Shown here one piece after another: positions 25,293 to 38,604 of a stretch of DNA of 64,000 bases (position 1 is its first letter; the number at the start of each line of letters is the position of its first letter). The notes beneath the pieces were generated by a model. The model ran no database searches and was not told the DNA's origin. It saw only the letters and a list, made by a program, of their open reading frames with translations. The position numbers and the translations under genes are program-made. The stretch is from NCBI GenBank assembly GCA_938075305.1, contig CALJGV010000004.1, positions 124,001-188,000 on the forward strand, read 5' to 3'. The stretch comes from an uncultured bacterium. Lineage in GTDB: Bacteria; Planctomycetota; UBA1135; GCA-002686595.

Positions 25293-26240
25293 ATGGCCAG
25301 CCATCAATCCTCTCCGTCCGCTCCTGCCGTCCTCCTCGCCCTCAGCCTCGCCTCGTGCGCCTCCATCTCTGCCGGGTCAGGCTCGCTGAAGGTGGACCAG
25401 GAGAGCTGGGAGGCCACGGGCGCCGAGCTCCCGGTCGCCCTGGTGCGGACCCCGGGGCAGGAGCGCGTGACCATCGATGAGGCCGCGGACGCCCTGGCGG
25501 AGGCCGACGTGATCTTCCTCGGCGAGCAGCACGACTCCGCCGAGGGGCACGCCGTCCAGCTCGCGCTGACCAAGGCCGTGGCCGAGCGCAGGGGGCAGAT
25601 CGTGCTCTCCATGGAGATGCTGGAGCGGGACAGCCAGCGCCTGGTGGACATGTACCTCGACGGAGAGATCGACCAGGAGGCCTTCCGCTCCACGGCCCGC
25701 CTGTGGCCGAACTACCAGGCGCACTACGAGCCGGCGGTGGAGTTCGCGCGCGAGGGCGGCCATGACGTCCTGGCCGCCAACGTCTATCGCCCGGTGGCCT
25801 CCAGGGTCGCCCGCGAGGGGCTCGACTCGGTCATGGGCGAGGTATGGGCAGCGGCCGCGGTGGACGCCTCCCCCGGGGAGTACCGGGACCGCTTCGACGC
25901 CGTGATGTCGGGGCACGGTGGCGTGGACGAGGAGGTGATGGACCGCTTCTTCGCCGCACAGTGCATCAAGGACGACACCATGGCCGAGAGCATCGCCCGC
26001 CGCATCGCCTGCGACCCAGGCGAGCCCCCGGTGGTCATCCACTGGAACGGCCGGTTCCACAGCGACTTCGGCCTCGGAACCGTGGAGCGACTCCGCTCCC
26101 GCCAGCCGGACCTCAACATCGCGGTGGTCTCCATGCTGACCGACGTCCAGCTCTCCAGACCCCTCGCCGAGGAGGTCATGAACCAGGGGCACTACATCAT
26201 CCTCGTCCAGGCCCCGCGGCAAGGGGCAGAGACGGACTAG
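25293..26240 (+). CDS. ChaN-family lipoprotein
   Basis: A 315-residue lipoprotein (LALSLASC lipobox, Cys about residue 22) of the ChaN/Tiki-like family. Family motifs are visible: VIFLGEQHDSAEGH near the start, VLSMEMLERDSQ, and HWNGRFHSDFGLG near the C-terminus. ChaN proteins have been linked to haem or iron binding at the outer membrane in some bacteria; no receptor gene is nearby, so the ligand is open. It ends on boxR with convergent stops sharing a CTAG. Confidence 0.82.
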   Translation: MASHQSSPSAPAVLLALSLASCASISAGSGSLKVDQESWEATGAELPVALVRTPGQERVTIDEAADALAEADVIFLGEQHDSAEGHAVQLALTKAVAERRGQIVLSMEMLERDSQRLVDMYLDGEIDQEAFRSTARLWPNYQAHYEPAVEFAREGGHDVLAANVYRPVASRVAREGLDSVMGEVWAAAAVDASPGEYRDRFDAVMSGHGGVDEEVMDRFFAAQCIKDDTMAESIARRIACDPGEPPVVIHWNGRFHSDFGLGTVERLRSRQPDLNIAVVSMLTDVQLSRPLAEEVMNQGHYIILVQAPRQGAETD

Positions 26241-26992
26241 GCGCCGCCTGCCAGCCAGCCCTCGAGCTGCGTCGCGAGGACGTCGGGCTCCAGGTCGCTG
26301 GTGCCCTGGTGCCGCTCCGCCATGGCGTAGCGCTCCTCCCGACGGGCGAGGATCTCCCGAAGCTCGTCGAGCGCCCTGGGGTGGCCCTCCATGGGCCGGT
26401 GGTCACCCTGGTCCAGGACGCGCTGGAGGTGCTCCTCCGGTCGCGCGGAGAGCCAGACCGTCCGGCACGTGGAGCGCAGCCTGGCGTAGGTGTCGGCGCT
26501 GGCCACGATCGACCCCCCCGTCGCGATCACGATGCGTTGGCCCTCGCCGAGCACCTCCTCGAGGGCCTCGCGCTCGAAGGCTCGGTATCCCTCCGCGCCC
26601 TGGAGGTCGAAGATGGCCGCCAGGGAAAGGCCGGCCAGGCGCTCGATCCGCTCGTCGAGCTCCACGAAGGGCACCTCGAGCCGACGTGCGAGCGCCGCGC
26701 CCACCGTGGACTTACCAGCCCCCCGGAGCCCGATGAGCGCCACCCGCTCCGACGGAGCGCCCGCGATGGGAAGATCGCAGAGCTCGCGGAGGGGCAGGCC
26801 CAGCGCCCCGGCGACCTGGGCGAGCTTGAGGACCGTCAGGTTGGCCCGCCCGGCCTCGGCCTCCGTGACGTAGCGGCGCGACAGATCCGCGCACTCCGCC
26901 AGCTCCGTGACGGTGAAGCCGCGCCGTTCGCGCTCCTGGCGCAGGCGCTGCCCGAGGGCGCGAAGCAACGATTTATCGTCTTGTCCAACCAT
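26237..26992 (-). CDS. boxR: BoxR-type transcriptional regulator (XRE helix-turn-helix plus shikimate-kinase-like domain)
   Basis: A 251-residue regulator. Residues about 8-62 form an XRE-type helix-turn-helix (FTVTELAECADLSRRYVTEAEAG). Residues about 80-245 are a shikimate-kinase-like domain with Walker A LIGLRGAGKST and a TGGSI block. This architecture is that of BoxR/BzdR, which repress benzoate-pathway genes and release DNA on binding benzoyl-CoA in the kinase-like domain. It is divergent from boxC. I chose the ATG at 26992, which has a TATAGT 9 nt upstream (leaderless type). An operator-like palindrome lies at 27028-27045. Sequence match to BoxR is by architecture and context. Confidence 0.88.
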   Translation of the reverse strand: MVGQDDKSLLRALGQRLRQERERRGFTVTELAECADLSRRYVTEAEAGRANLTVLKLAQVAGALGLPLRELCDLPIAGAPSERVALIGLRGAGKSTVGAALARRLEVPFVELDERIERLAGLSLAAIFDLQGAEGYRAFEREALEEVLGEGQRIVIATGGSIVASADTYARLRSTCRTVWLSARPEEHLQRVLDQGDHRPMEGHPRALDELREILARREERYAMAERHQGTSDLEPDVLATQLEGWLAGGA

Positions 26993-27001
26993 GCCGGGGA
27001 A

Positions 27002-27007
27002 ACTATA
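27002..27007 (-). promoter_or_regulatory. -10 element for boxR (leaderless type)
   Basis: TATAGT on the minus strand, exactly 9 nt before the boxR ATG, inside the AT-rich boxR/boxC gap. It has no adjacent ribosome binding site. Confidence 0.55.
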
Positions 27008-27027
27008 GTTCACGGCTGAGCGCCGCG

Positions 27028-27045
27028 TGAGAATTATACCTCTCA
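27028..27045. promoter_or_regulatory. Operator-like palindrome in the boxR/boxC divergent gap
   Basis: An 18-bp imperfect palindrome: TGAGA at 27028-27032 and TCTCA at 27041-27045 around an AT-rich ATTATACC centre, so 7 of 9 positions in each half-site match. It is unusually AT-rich for this genome and lies between the divergent boxR and boxC starts. This is where an autoregulating BoxR would bind. Binding itself is inference. Confidence 0.5.
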
Positions 27046-27101
27046 TATCAAGGCGCGCTTCACCCTCCGCTCAGCAGCCCCTGATCCACCCGACCGTGAC
27101 G

Positions 27102-28775
<1,674 letters not shown>

Positions 28776-28883
28776 CCCACATCCACACCAACAACCAGCG
28801 CAGCGCCAGCGCGACGCGCCCGAGGGGGCGCGTGAATCGCAGCGGCACCGCGCATCGACACATCAACCAAAACGGAGACCAAC

Positions 28884-30302
<1,419 letters not shown>

Positions 30303-30322
30303 GCCTACTCCGGGCAACGGCA

Positions 30323-30356
30323 GCGCCCCGCGGGTCCCCCTGGACCGGCGGGGCGC
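30323..30356 (+). terminator. Hairpin after boxB
   Basis: A 15-bp inverted repeat with one mismatch (arms 30323-30337 and 30342-30356, loop CCCT) starts 20 nt after the boxB stop. No T-run follows, so it may work with Rho or stabilise the boxCB transcript. Confidence 0.6.
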
Positions 30357-30372
30357 CGCCGTGTGGGGAGGC

Positions 30373-30378
30373 TACACT
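30373..30378 (+). promoter_or_regulatory. -10 element for the SGNH gene at 30386 (leaderless type)
   Basis: TACACT 7 nt before the ATG at 30386, immediately after the boxB hairpin. Spacing predicts a transcript starting at or next to the start codon. Confidence 0.55.
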
Positions 30379-30385
30379 GCGCCCC

Positions 30386-31147
30386 ATGTCTGCCCGCACC
30401 TCGCGCTGGGTCCGCCGGGCGTCCCTTGCGGTCGCGCTGGCGGGGTCCTACGTGGCCCTCGCCCTGCACGGGGCCGTCCCCGGCGGGTGGCGGCTGCGTA
30501 CCCTCGTTCAATCCCCCGCGGAGATCGCCGAGGCCGCGCGCTCTGCCCACCGCGCCGCTCGCCTGGAGCGCTTCGCCGAGGAACGCGTGGAGCCGGGTGG
30601 CGTGCTCTTCATCGGCTCCTCCACCATCGAGTTCTTCGACCTCGCCGCCGCGTTCCCGGGGGCCAACGCCATCAACCGCGGCGTCGGAGACGAGGACCTC
30701 GCGAACCTGCGCGGGCGCTTCGCGGGGACCCTCGACGCCACCGCCTGCGCCGCCATCGTGCTCTACGCCGGGGGCGTGGACTTCCACCGGCTCGGGCGGC
30801 CCCCCGCGAAGATCGCCGAGGACATCGCCGGGCTCCTGGAGATGGCCTCCTCATCGGCCCCTTCGGCCAGGGTCTTGCTCCTGGGCATCCTCCCGGAGCG
30901 GGGCCACTCCGCCGCCGTGGCCGCGCGGCTCGCCCGCACCAACGGCGCCCTGCAGGCGCTCGCCGCCGCCCGCCCCATGGTCTCGTTCGTGAACATCTCG
31001 CGTCCGCCGGTCACGGAAGAGGCTTCCGGCGCCCTTGAGCCGCGCATGTCCCGGGACCGGATCCACCTCAACCAGGGAGGCTATAAAGAGGCAGCCTCCT
31101 GGATCCTGAATGCCGATGAGACGGTCCGGCGCCTCCTGGGCGCATGA
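30386..31147 (+). CDS. Membrane-anchored SGNH/GDSL hydrolase
   Basis: A 253-residue protein with an N-terminal membrane anchor or signal (ASLAVALAGSYVALALHG) and an SGNH hydrolase domain: nucleophile block VLFIGSSTIEFFD, NRGVGDEDL, an AGGVDFH block where Gly-x-Asn-Asp is expected, and the C-terminal DRIHLNQGG catalytic Asp-x-x-His. Such enzymes are often esterases or deacylases for glycans or lipids. It is followed by a Wzx-type flippase and another SGNH protein. Confidence 0.8.
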   Translation: MSARTSRWVRRASLAVALAGSYVALALHGAVPGGWRLRTLVQSPAEIAEAARSAHRAARLERFAEERVEPGGVLFIGSSTIEFFDLAAAFPGANAINRGVGDEDLANLRGRFAGTLDATACAAIVLYAGGVDFHRLGRPPAKIAEDIAGLLEMASSSAPSARVLLLGILPERGHSAAVAARLARTNGALQALAAARPMVSFVNISRPPVTEEASGALEPRMSRDRIHLNQGGYKEAASWILNADETVRRLLGA

Positions 31148-31195
31148 TGTGCCCTGCCACGCCGCCCGATCTTCCCTCCCTCGCCCCAAGGCCCC

Positions 31196-32728
31196 GTGCT
31201 CCGCAGCGTCTTCTCCAACTGGACCCTGAACGCGATCCAGATCGCGGTCTTCATGTTCCTGACCCCGTTCACCTTCGGTGCCCTCGGCACCGAGGCGTTC
31301 GGGATCTGGGAGGTCATCGTGTCCACCGCAGCGCCCCTGCAGCTCCTGGCCCTCGGCCTCCCCATGGCCACGGTCCGTGCGGTGAGCGGCTCCCTGGACG
31401 GCGATGATCCCGACGCCGCGGGGAGAGCCGCCGGCACCGCCTTCAGCATGACGCTGATCCTCGGGCTCGTGGCGGCGGCCATCGGCGCCGCCCTCTACGG
31501 GGGATTCTCGGCGCTCCTGCTCACGCGCGAGGGCTGGAGCGGGCTCTCCACCGACACGATCCGAGATGCGCGCATGGCCATCCTCGTGATCCTCGCCAAC
31601 GCGTCCGCCGGGTTCGCCCTCGCCCTGCCCTACGCGCTCTTCGACGCCCATCACGACTTCGTGGCGCGCAACGTCATCAAGGCCCTCGGGCTCTTCGCGA
31701 GGCTCGGCGTCACGGTCGTGGCGCTCACCTGGCGGGCCGACCTGGTGGTCCTCGCCGGTGTCCAGGTGGCGCTCGCCGTGGCCGAGTTCGGCGTCGCCAT
31801 GGTGGTGTCGAGGCGCAGGCACCCCAGGGTCCGCCTGAGGCCCCGGGCCATCCGCTGGAAGGAGGCCCACGGCCTCTTGTCCTTCAGCGTGTTCGCCTTC
31901 CTGATGAACATGGGCGCCATGCTCGCGTTTCGGATCGACGCGGTCGTCATCGGGCTCAACGCCCAGCCCGAGGCCGCCGCCGTCTACGGGATCGGCAACA
32001 AGATCTTCGACCCCTTCATCAACATCCTTCTGGCCATCGGGATGGTCCTCATGCCCCTCGCCGCCGCGGCGAAGAGCAAGGGAGATCTCGCGCCGGTTAA
32101 GGACGCCTTCCTCAAGTGGTCGAAGGTCGCCGCCACCATCGTCCTTCTGATCGGGGGCTACCTGATGGTCCTCGGGCCGGCCTTCCTGTCGGTTTGGATC
32201 GGCGAGGGCTACGACGAGGAGTCCGGACGACTGATGCAGATCCTGATGCTGTCGTTCTTCTGCTTCCTCCCGATCCGAGGCGTGGCGCTGCCCGCCCTCA
32301 TGGGCATGGGGCAGGCGAGGCTCCCGGGTTTCGGACTCCTGGCCATGGGCATCGGGAACCTCCTCCTGAGCCTCGCCCTCGTGGGGCCTTACGGTCTCAC
32401 GGGCGTCGCCCTGGGCACCGCGATCCCGAACGTCCTCTTCGCTGCGGTGATCGGTCGCATCGCGTGCCGCTCCCTCGGTATCCCCACCCTCCGCTGGATG
32501 GGATACTCCTTCGGGAAGCCCGCGGTCGCCTTCGGAGTGGCCGTCGGCGCCCTCTACGGCGCCACTCGCTTCGTGGACGTGCGGTCATTCCCCGAGCTGA
32601 TCCTCGCCGGGTTGGCCTACACGGGCCTCTTCGGAGCCCTCAGCCTCGCGTATGCTTTCGCCCGCGACCCCTATCTCGACACGGGGCCCCTCCTTCGACG
32701 CCTCCCCCTGGTCTCCAAGCGGCAATGA
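31196..32728 (+). CDS. Polysaccharide/lipid-linked oligosaccharide flippase (MATE/Wzx superfamily)
   Basis: A 510-residue integral membrane protein with about 12-14 hydrophobic segments. The N-terminus (NWTLNAIQIAVFMFLTPFTFGALG) and the middle MLAFRIDAVVIG and GIGNKIFDPFINILLAIGMVLMPL blocks fit the Wzx/O-antigen flippase family. It would move an undecaprenyl-linked glycan across the inner membrane; no glycosyltransferases are nearby, so the glycan is unknown. GTG start at 31196 has no clear ribosome binding site. Its TGA overlaps the next ATG (ATGA). Confidence 0.82.
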   Translation: MLRSVFSNWTLNAIQIAVFMFLTPFTFGALGTEAFGIWEVIVSTAAPLQLLALGLPMATVRAVSGSLDGDDPDAAGRAAGTAFSMTLILGLVAAAIGAALYGGFSALLLTREGWSGLSTDTIRDARMAILVILANASAGFALALPYALFDAHHDFVARNVIKALGLFARLGVTVVALTWRADLVVLAGVQVALAVAEFGVAMVVSRRRHPRVRLRPRAIRWKEAHGLLSFSVFAFLMNMGAMLAFRIDAVVIGLNAQPEAAAVYGIGNKIFDPFINILLAIGMVLMPLAAAAKSKGDLAPVKDAFLKWSKVAATIVLLIGGYLMVLGPAFLSVWIGEGYDEESGRLMQILMLSFFCFLPIRGVALPALMGMGQARLPGFGLLAMGIGNLLLSLALVGPYGLTGVALGTAIPNVLFAAVIGRIACRSLGIPTLRWMGYSFGKPAVAFGVAVGALYGATRFVDVRSFPELILAGLAYTGLFGALSLAYAFARDPYLDTGPLLRRLPLVSKRQ

Positions 32729-33864
32729 TCCTCGACCTCCTGCTCATCGCGGGTGCCACAGGCGCGTGTCTCATCGGAGCTGAGCTCGCCGCGCGGATCT
32801 ACCTCAAGACGCGCGACGACTGGTTCGTCCATGCTCCCCATTCCCGGTCCGAGTACGTCGTCGACCCGGTCGCCTTCCCCCAGCTCCCGCCAACGGTGCG
32901 GGTGGCGGCCAACCCAGACGGGGAGCGCGGGAGCAAGCTCCCCAGGCGGCCGGACGACCTGTACCGGGTCCTCGTCGCCGGGGGCAGCGCCGCCGAGTGC
33001 TACATGCTGGACCAGCCGCACTCGTGGCCCGCGGTGACCCAGGAGATCCTCAACGGCACGGCGGGTCGGCGCTCCCTCGCCCACGTTGGCAACATCGCAT
33101 GCTCGCTGATCCCGTGCCGGACCATCGACCGCCTCCTCAAGCGCGTCCTGCCCCGGGTCAAGTCCCTCGACGTCATCGTCCTCATGGTCGGCGCGAGTGA
33201 CCTTGTGGACTGGTTCGAGAAGAAGGCCCCGCCCGAGATCGACGAGAGCCCGGCGGCCCTGCACCTGTTCTGCACGGAGCACCCCGCCGGCGGCTTCTCC
33301 TGGAAGCCCACGGGAACCGCCCTCTACCGCCTCTTCCGGAGGGCCTACACCCGCGTCGCTCGCCCCGTACACCGACGGACGAACGTCGGCGCCGCGCGGG
33401 TGAAGCACCGGGAGATGCGAGCCCGGTGCCAGAACATCCTCACGGAGGCCCCCGACGCCAGTCCGATGCTCGACAGGTTCCGCCACCACCTGACGGCCCT
33501 GATCCGCACCTGCCGGGAGCACTCCCGAGAGGTGCTCATCGCGCGCCAGCCGTGGCTCGACGCGGACCTCTCACCTGAGCAGGAGCGCCAGCTCTGGAAC
33601 TTCGGCCAAGGCCGACCGTACCAGAGCGAGCCCGAGGCCTACTACTCGATCAAGCTGGTGCGCTCTCTCATGGAGCGGGTCGACCAGGTGGCCGCGGAGG
33701 TCGCCGAGGCCGAGGCCGTCCCCGACCTCGACCTCCGGGCGCGCGTCCCCTCGACCCTGAATCACTACTACGACTTCCTCCACCACACACCCCTCGGAGC
33801 CCGGTGCGTGGGCGTCGCCATCGCCACCAAGCTCGTCGAGATCGAGAGGGCTCAGCCGAACTGA
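32725..33864 (+). CDS. Membrane-anchored SGNH hydrolase-like protein
   Basis: A 379-residue protein with an N-terminal membrane anchor (ILDLLLIAGATGACLIGAELAARIY) followed by an SGNH-type domain: VLVAGGSAAEC near residue 80 (candidate nucleophile Ser), VIVLMVGASDLVDWF, and the C-terminal YYDFLHHTPLG with an Asp-x-x-His pattern. It overlaps the flippase gene by ATGA, so the two are coupled, suggesting deacetylation or acetylation of the flipped glycan. The 3' end overlaps the convergent aldehyde dehydrogenase gene by 13 nt. Confidence 0.78.
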   Translation: MILDLLLIAGATGACLIGAELAARIYLKTRDDWFVHAPHSRSEYVVDPVAFPQLPPTVRVAANPDGERGSKLPRRPDDLYRVLVAGGSAAECYMLDQPHSWPAVTQEILNGTAGRRSLAHVGNIACSLIPCRTIDRLLKRVLPRVKSLDVIVLMVGASDLVDWFEKKAPPEIDESPAALHLFCTEHPAGGFSWKPTGTALYRLFRRAYTRVARPVHRRTNVGAARVKHREMRARCQNILTEAPDASPMLDRFRHHLTALIRTCREHSREVLIARQPWLDADLSPEQERQLWNFGQGRPYQSEPEAYYSIKLVRSLMERVDQVAAEVAEAEAVPDLDLRARVPSTLNHYYDFLHHTPLGARCVGVAIATKLVEIERAQPN

Positions 33865-35393
33865 ATGCCCTGGGCGAGGGGCAGGTCGTCGGAGTAGTTG
33901 ACCGTGTTGGTCTGGCGCCTCATGTAGGCCTTCCACGCGTCGCTGCCCGACTCGCGGCCGCCGCCGGTGTCCTTCTCGCCCCCGAAGGCGCCGCCGATCT
34001 CAGCCCCGGAGGTGCCGATGTTGACGTTGGCGATCCCGCAGTCGGAGCCGGCCGCCGCGAGGAAGCGCTCGGCGGCCTTCACGTCCGAGGTGAAGATCGC
34101 GCTGGAGAGGCCCTGGGGCACGCCGTTGTGCAGGTCGATCGCGTGCTCGAGGTCCTTGATGGGGATCAGGTAGAGGATGGGCGCGAAGGTCTCGTCCTGC
34201 ACCGTCTGGTAGTCGTTCCGGGCCGTCATGATGGCGGGCACCACGTAGTGGCCCCCGGCCAGGTCGCCCTCCATCGGGGCGCGGCCACCCCCGCGGAGCA
34301 GCGTGCCGCCCTCGGCCTGGCAGGACTCGATCGCGGCCTCCATGTTGGCCACCGCCTGCTCGTCGATGAGCGGACCGCAGAGCGTGCCCTCATCCATCGG
34401 GTCACCGATGACGATGTCGTCGTAGGCTCGCACCAGCCGCTCGGTCACCTCCTCCATCAGGCTCTCGTGAACGAGGAGCCGGCGGGTCGACGTGCAGCGC
34501 TGACCTGCGGTCCCCACGGCGCCGAACAGCGTGGCGGGGAGCACCATTGACAGGTCCGCGTCGTCCATGACCACGAGGCCGTTGTTGCCGCCGCACTCGA
34601 GGATGAGCCGGCCCATTCGGCTCGCGACGCGGCCCGCCACCAGCTTGCCGATGGCGGTGGAGCCCGTGAAGGAGACCAGCGGCAGGCGACTGTCGTCGAT
34701 CATCGTCTGGGCCACGTCCTCGTTCCCGCCGATGGCGAGGCCGCAGAGCGCACCGAAGCCCTCCTCCTCCAGGATCGGGCGCACGACGTTCGTGAGGCCA
34801 ATGGCGGTGAGCGGCGTCTTCGGGCTAGGCTTCCAGACGCACGCGTCCCCGCAGGTGAAGGCCAGCATGGAGTTCCAGGCCCAGACGGCCATGGGGAAGT
34901 TGAAGGCGGTCAGGATGCCGACGGTGCCCAGGGGGTGCCACTGCTCGCGCATGGTGTGGCCCGGCCGCTCGGAGGGCATGGTGAGCCCGTACATCTGGCG
35001 CGACAGGCCGACGGCGAAGTCGGCGATGTCGATGCACTCCTGCACCTCGCCCCAGCCCTCCTGCACGATCTTGCCCATCTCGAGGGTGATCAGCCGGCCG
35101 AGGGCGTCCTTGTGCTCGCGCATGGCGTTGCCCATGCGTCGGACAATCTCCCCGCGCTTGGGCCCCGGGACCGTCCGCCAGCGCTTGAAGGCCTCCTCGG
35201 CTGCCGCGACGACCTTCTCGTACTCGTCCGCGGTGGCCATCTGGACTCGCCCGATCACCTCGCCAGTGCCCGGGGAGCGGGACTCCAGGACCTCCCCCGT
35301 GCACGTCAGCCACTCACCCGCGTAGGCGCCCTGGTTGAGGTCGGTGATGCCCAGGGAGGAGAGGAAGCTCGTGTCGGTGCTCGAGTTGGACAT
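33852..35393 (-). CDS. amaB: ALDH7-family aldehyde dehydrogenase (alpha-aminoadipic semialdehyde dehydrogenase, AmaB-like)
   Basis: NAD(P)-dependent aldehyde dehydrogenase of 513 residues. It matches the antiquitin/ALDH7 type: AFNFPMAVWAWNSMLAFTCGDACVWKPS, FTGSTAIGK, ECGGNNG with catalytic Glu, GQRCTSTRR with catalytic Cys and the C-terminal GGEKDTGGGRESGSDAWKAYMRR. Family members oxidise alpha-aminoadipic semialdehyde in lysine breakdown, and some act on other semialdehydes. A BoxD role for the box pathway was considered and is less likely from the ALDH7 signature. The start is the ATG at 35393; further upstream Pro-rich codons are not conserved. Confidence 0.88.
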   Translation of the reverse strand: MSNSSTDTSFLSSLGITDLNQGAYAGEWLTCTGEVLESRSPGTGEVIGRVQMATADEYEKVVAAAEEAFKRWRTVPGPKRGEIVRRMGNAMREHKDALGRLITLEMGKIVQEGWGEVQECIDIADFAVGLSRQMYGLTMPSERPGHTMREQWHPLGTVGILTAFNFPMAVWAWNSMLAFTCGDACVWKPSPKTPLTAIGLTNVVRPILEEEGFGALCGLAIGGNEDVAQTMIDDSRLPLVSFTGSTAIGKLVAGRVASRMGRLILECGGNNGLVVMDDADLSMVLPATLFGAVGTAGQRCTSTRRLLVHESLMEEVTERLVRAYDDIVIGDPMDEGTLCGPLIDEQAVANMEAAIESCQAEGGTLLRGGGRAPMEGDLAGGHYVVPAIMTARNDYQTVQDETFAPILYLIPIKDLEHAIDLHNGVPQGLSSAIFTSDVKAAERFLAAAGSDCGIANVNIGTSGAEIGGAFGGEKDTGGGRESGSDAWKAYMRRQTNTVNYSDDLPLAQGIQFG

Positions 35394-35556
35394 GGCGAGT
35401 GGCGGGGGATCGGGTCGAGGGGAGGTGCAGGGTGGCGTCGGCCGCGGAAGGGGCGCTGATGGCTGGGGCGGCCGCCGGGTGAATTCGGGCGGAAGAGGAT
35501 AACGCCCGGGCACGGAAACGGCCCCTCCACCGCTCACGATCCGGGCGACTCGCCGC

Positions 35557-35562
35557 TATTCT
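35557..35562 (+). promoter_or_regulatory. -10 element for ettA (leadered)
   Basis: TATTCT about 40 nt before the ettA ATG. A GGAG at 35593-35596 with 6 nt spacing serves as ribosome binding site, so ettA has a normal leader, in contrast to the leaderless genes. Confidence 0.45.
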
Positions 35563-35602
35563 ATTCGCCCTCAGAGCCCCAGATGGGCGTCAGGAGACAG
35601 CC

Positions 35603-37287
<1,685 letters not shown>

Positions 37288-37291
<4 letters not shown>

Positions 37292-37893
37292 ATGGCTCGG
37301 GGGCAGGGGAGCCCACCTACTCCAGGGACGCCAATGCGGTCGCCTCGATGGAACTCGACCGCGCGCGCGCTTGCCTGCGCGGCGCCGCGGACGAGGCTCT
37401 AACCGACCTCCAACGCGGCTTCCGCGATCAGATTGACGGGTTCCTCGCCGAGCACGGGCCCCTGGCCCTGACCCGGCGCTGCCTCCCAGGCCACCTGACG
37501 GCCTCGTGTCTGCTCTGGAGCCACGATGGCGCTCGCGTCCTGCTCCACCACCACCGCAAGCTCGGGCTCTGGCTCCAGTTCGGCGGCCACTGTGACGGCG
37601 AGGGCGACACTCGAGAGGTGGCGCTGCGGGAGACCGTGGAGGAGAGCGGTATCACGCCAAGCTCGCTCACGGAGGCGCCCGTGGACTTCGACGTCCACAC
37701 CATCCCCGCTCGCCCGGGAGAACCGGAGCACCTGCATCTGGATGTGCGGTACCTGGCGGTCGCCCCCGACGGAGCCCGTGAGGCCATCTCCGAGGAGTCC
37801 TTGGCTCTCGCCTGGCTGACGCCGGCCGAGGCCCTGGAGCGCGGCCTGGACGTCTCGCTGGCGAGGCTGATCCTCCTCGGCCCGCCGGACTGA
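37288..37893 (+). CDS. NUDIX hydrolase
   Basis: A 201-residue Nudix protein. The Nudix box GGHCDGEGDTREVALRETVEESGI lies near residues 95-118; like a known subfamily, the first Glu of the classic G-x5-E is shifted by one. A HLLLDV-type strand and a CRE core fit a pyrophosphohydrolase of unknown substrate. The GTG at 37288 overlaps the ettA TGA (GTGA); an alternative start is the ATG at 37348, since the first 20 residues are not conserved. It may be cotranslated with ettA. Confidence 0.85.
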
Positions 37894-38154
37894 GGGTGCT
37901 GCCCGTCGTGGATTCGACCCATCCCTCCCCGAGCACGACCCGCTCCATCGACCGCGTGAGGGCGTCCGGGAAAACGTTTCCTCTGCCAAAACGGGCTCCC
38001 GGTTTGCCCGGAGACGATTCATGCATAGCCTGTGTCCAAGGCCATCGCACCCGGGCGGGATGCGACGGCACGGGGCCCACACCCCGTCGCACCTCAAGGG
38101 ACGCCGCCGAAGGGCGCCGCGTCCAGCACGGAAGTCAGCAACCCACGAGAATGC

Positions 38155-38604
38155 ATGCGCAGCAACCAAGGCGCCATCAGGCTCTCACCTCTCTTTCTCC
38201 TCGCCACCGCGCTCGCCGTCGTGGCCTTCATGGTCATTCAGGGCTCCGGGAGGCCCGCCGCGGCCGCCGCAAGCTACGAGGCGAATGCCTCCCATTCCAT
38301 CTCTGGCCTCACGGACGTGAGCCAACTCTCCAATCCCATGGCCGTGCGCTATGACGAGGTGATGGAGGCGACCGAGGAGCGCGTCCGCATGCGCAAGGAG
38401 AAGATCGACCCCTCCTCACCCCTGGGCGAGATCCTCGAGAGCGCGGCCCACCGCCGGGTCAGCGCAGCGGCCCGCGCTGTGATGCGCAGGGACGGACATT
38501 GCAGCGCGTGGAAGAAGATCAAGCGCAAGGACGGCCGCGCCGTCCCCGATCTGACCAGCGACGTGATCGCCCAGCTCCCGGTGGTCACCCCCGACCCCGA
38601 GTGA
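38155..38604 (+). CDS. Small exported protein of unknown function
   Basis: A 149-residue protein with an N-terminal signal/anchor (LSPLFLLATALAVVAFMVIQ). The mature part is mostly charged: a VRYDEVMEATEERVRMRKEKIDP helix, then AHRRVSAAARAVM, and a single DGHCS near the end. No known domain was recognised. The 261 nt upstream holds a TTGCCC-16-TAGCCT promoter-like pair (TAGCCT at 38026-38031), giving a leader of about 120 nt. It may be a small periplasmic or membrane-tethered protein. Confidence 0.55.
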   Translation: MRSNQGAIRLSPLFLLATALAVVAFMVIQGSGRPAAAAASYEANASHSISGLTDVSQLSNPMAVRYDEVMEATEERVRMRKEKIDPSSPLGEILESAAHRRVSAAARAVMRRDGHCSAWKKIKRKDGRAVPDLTSDVIAQLPVVTPDPE

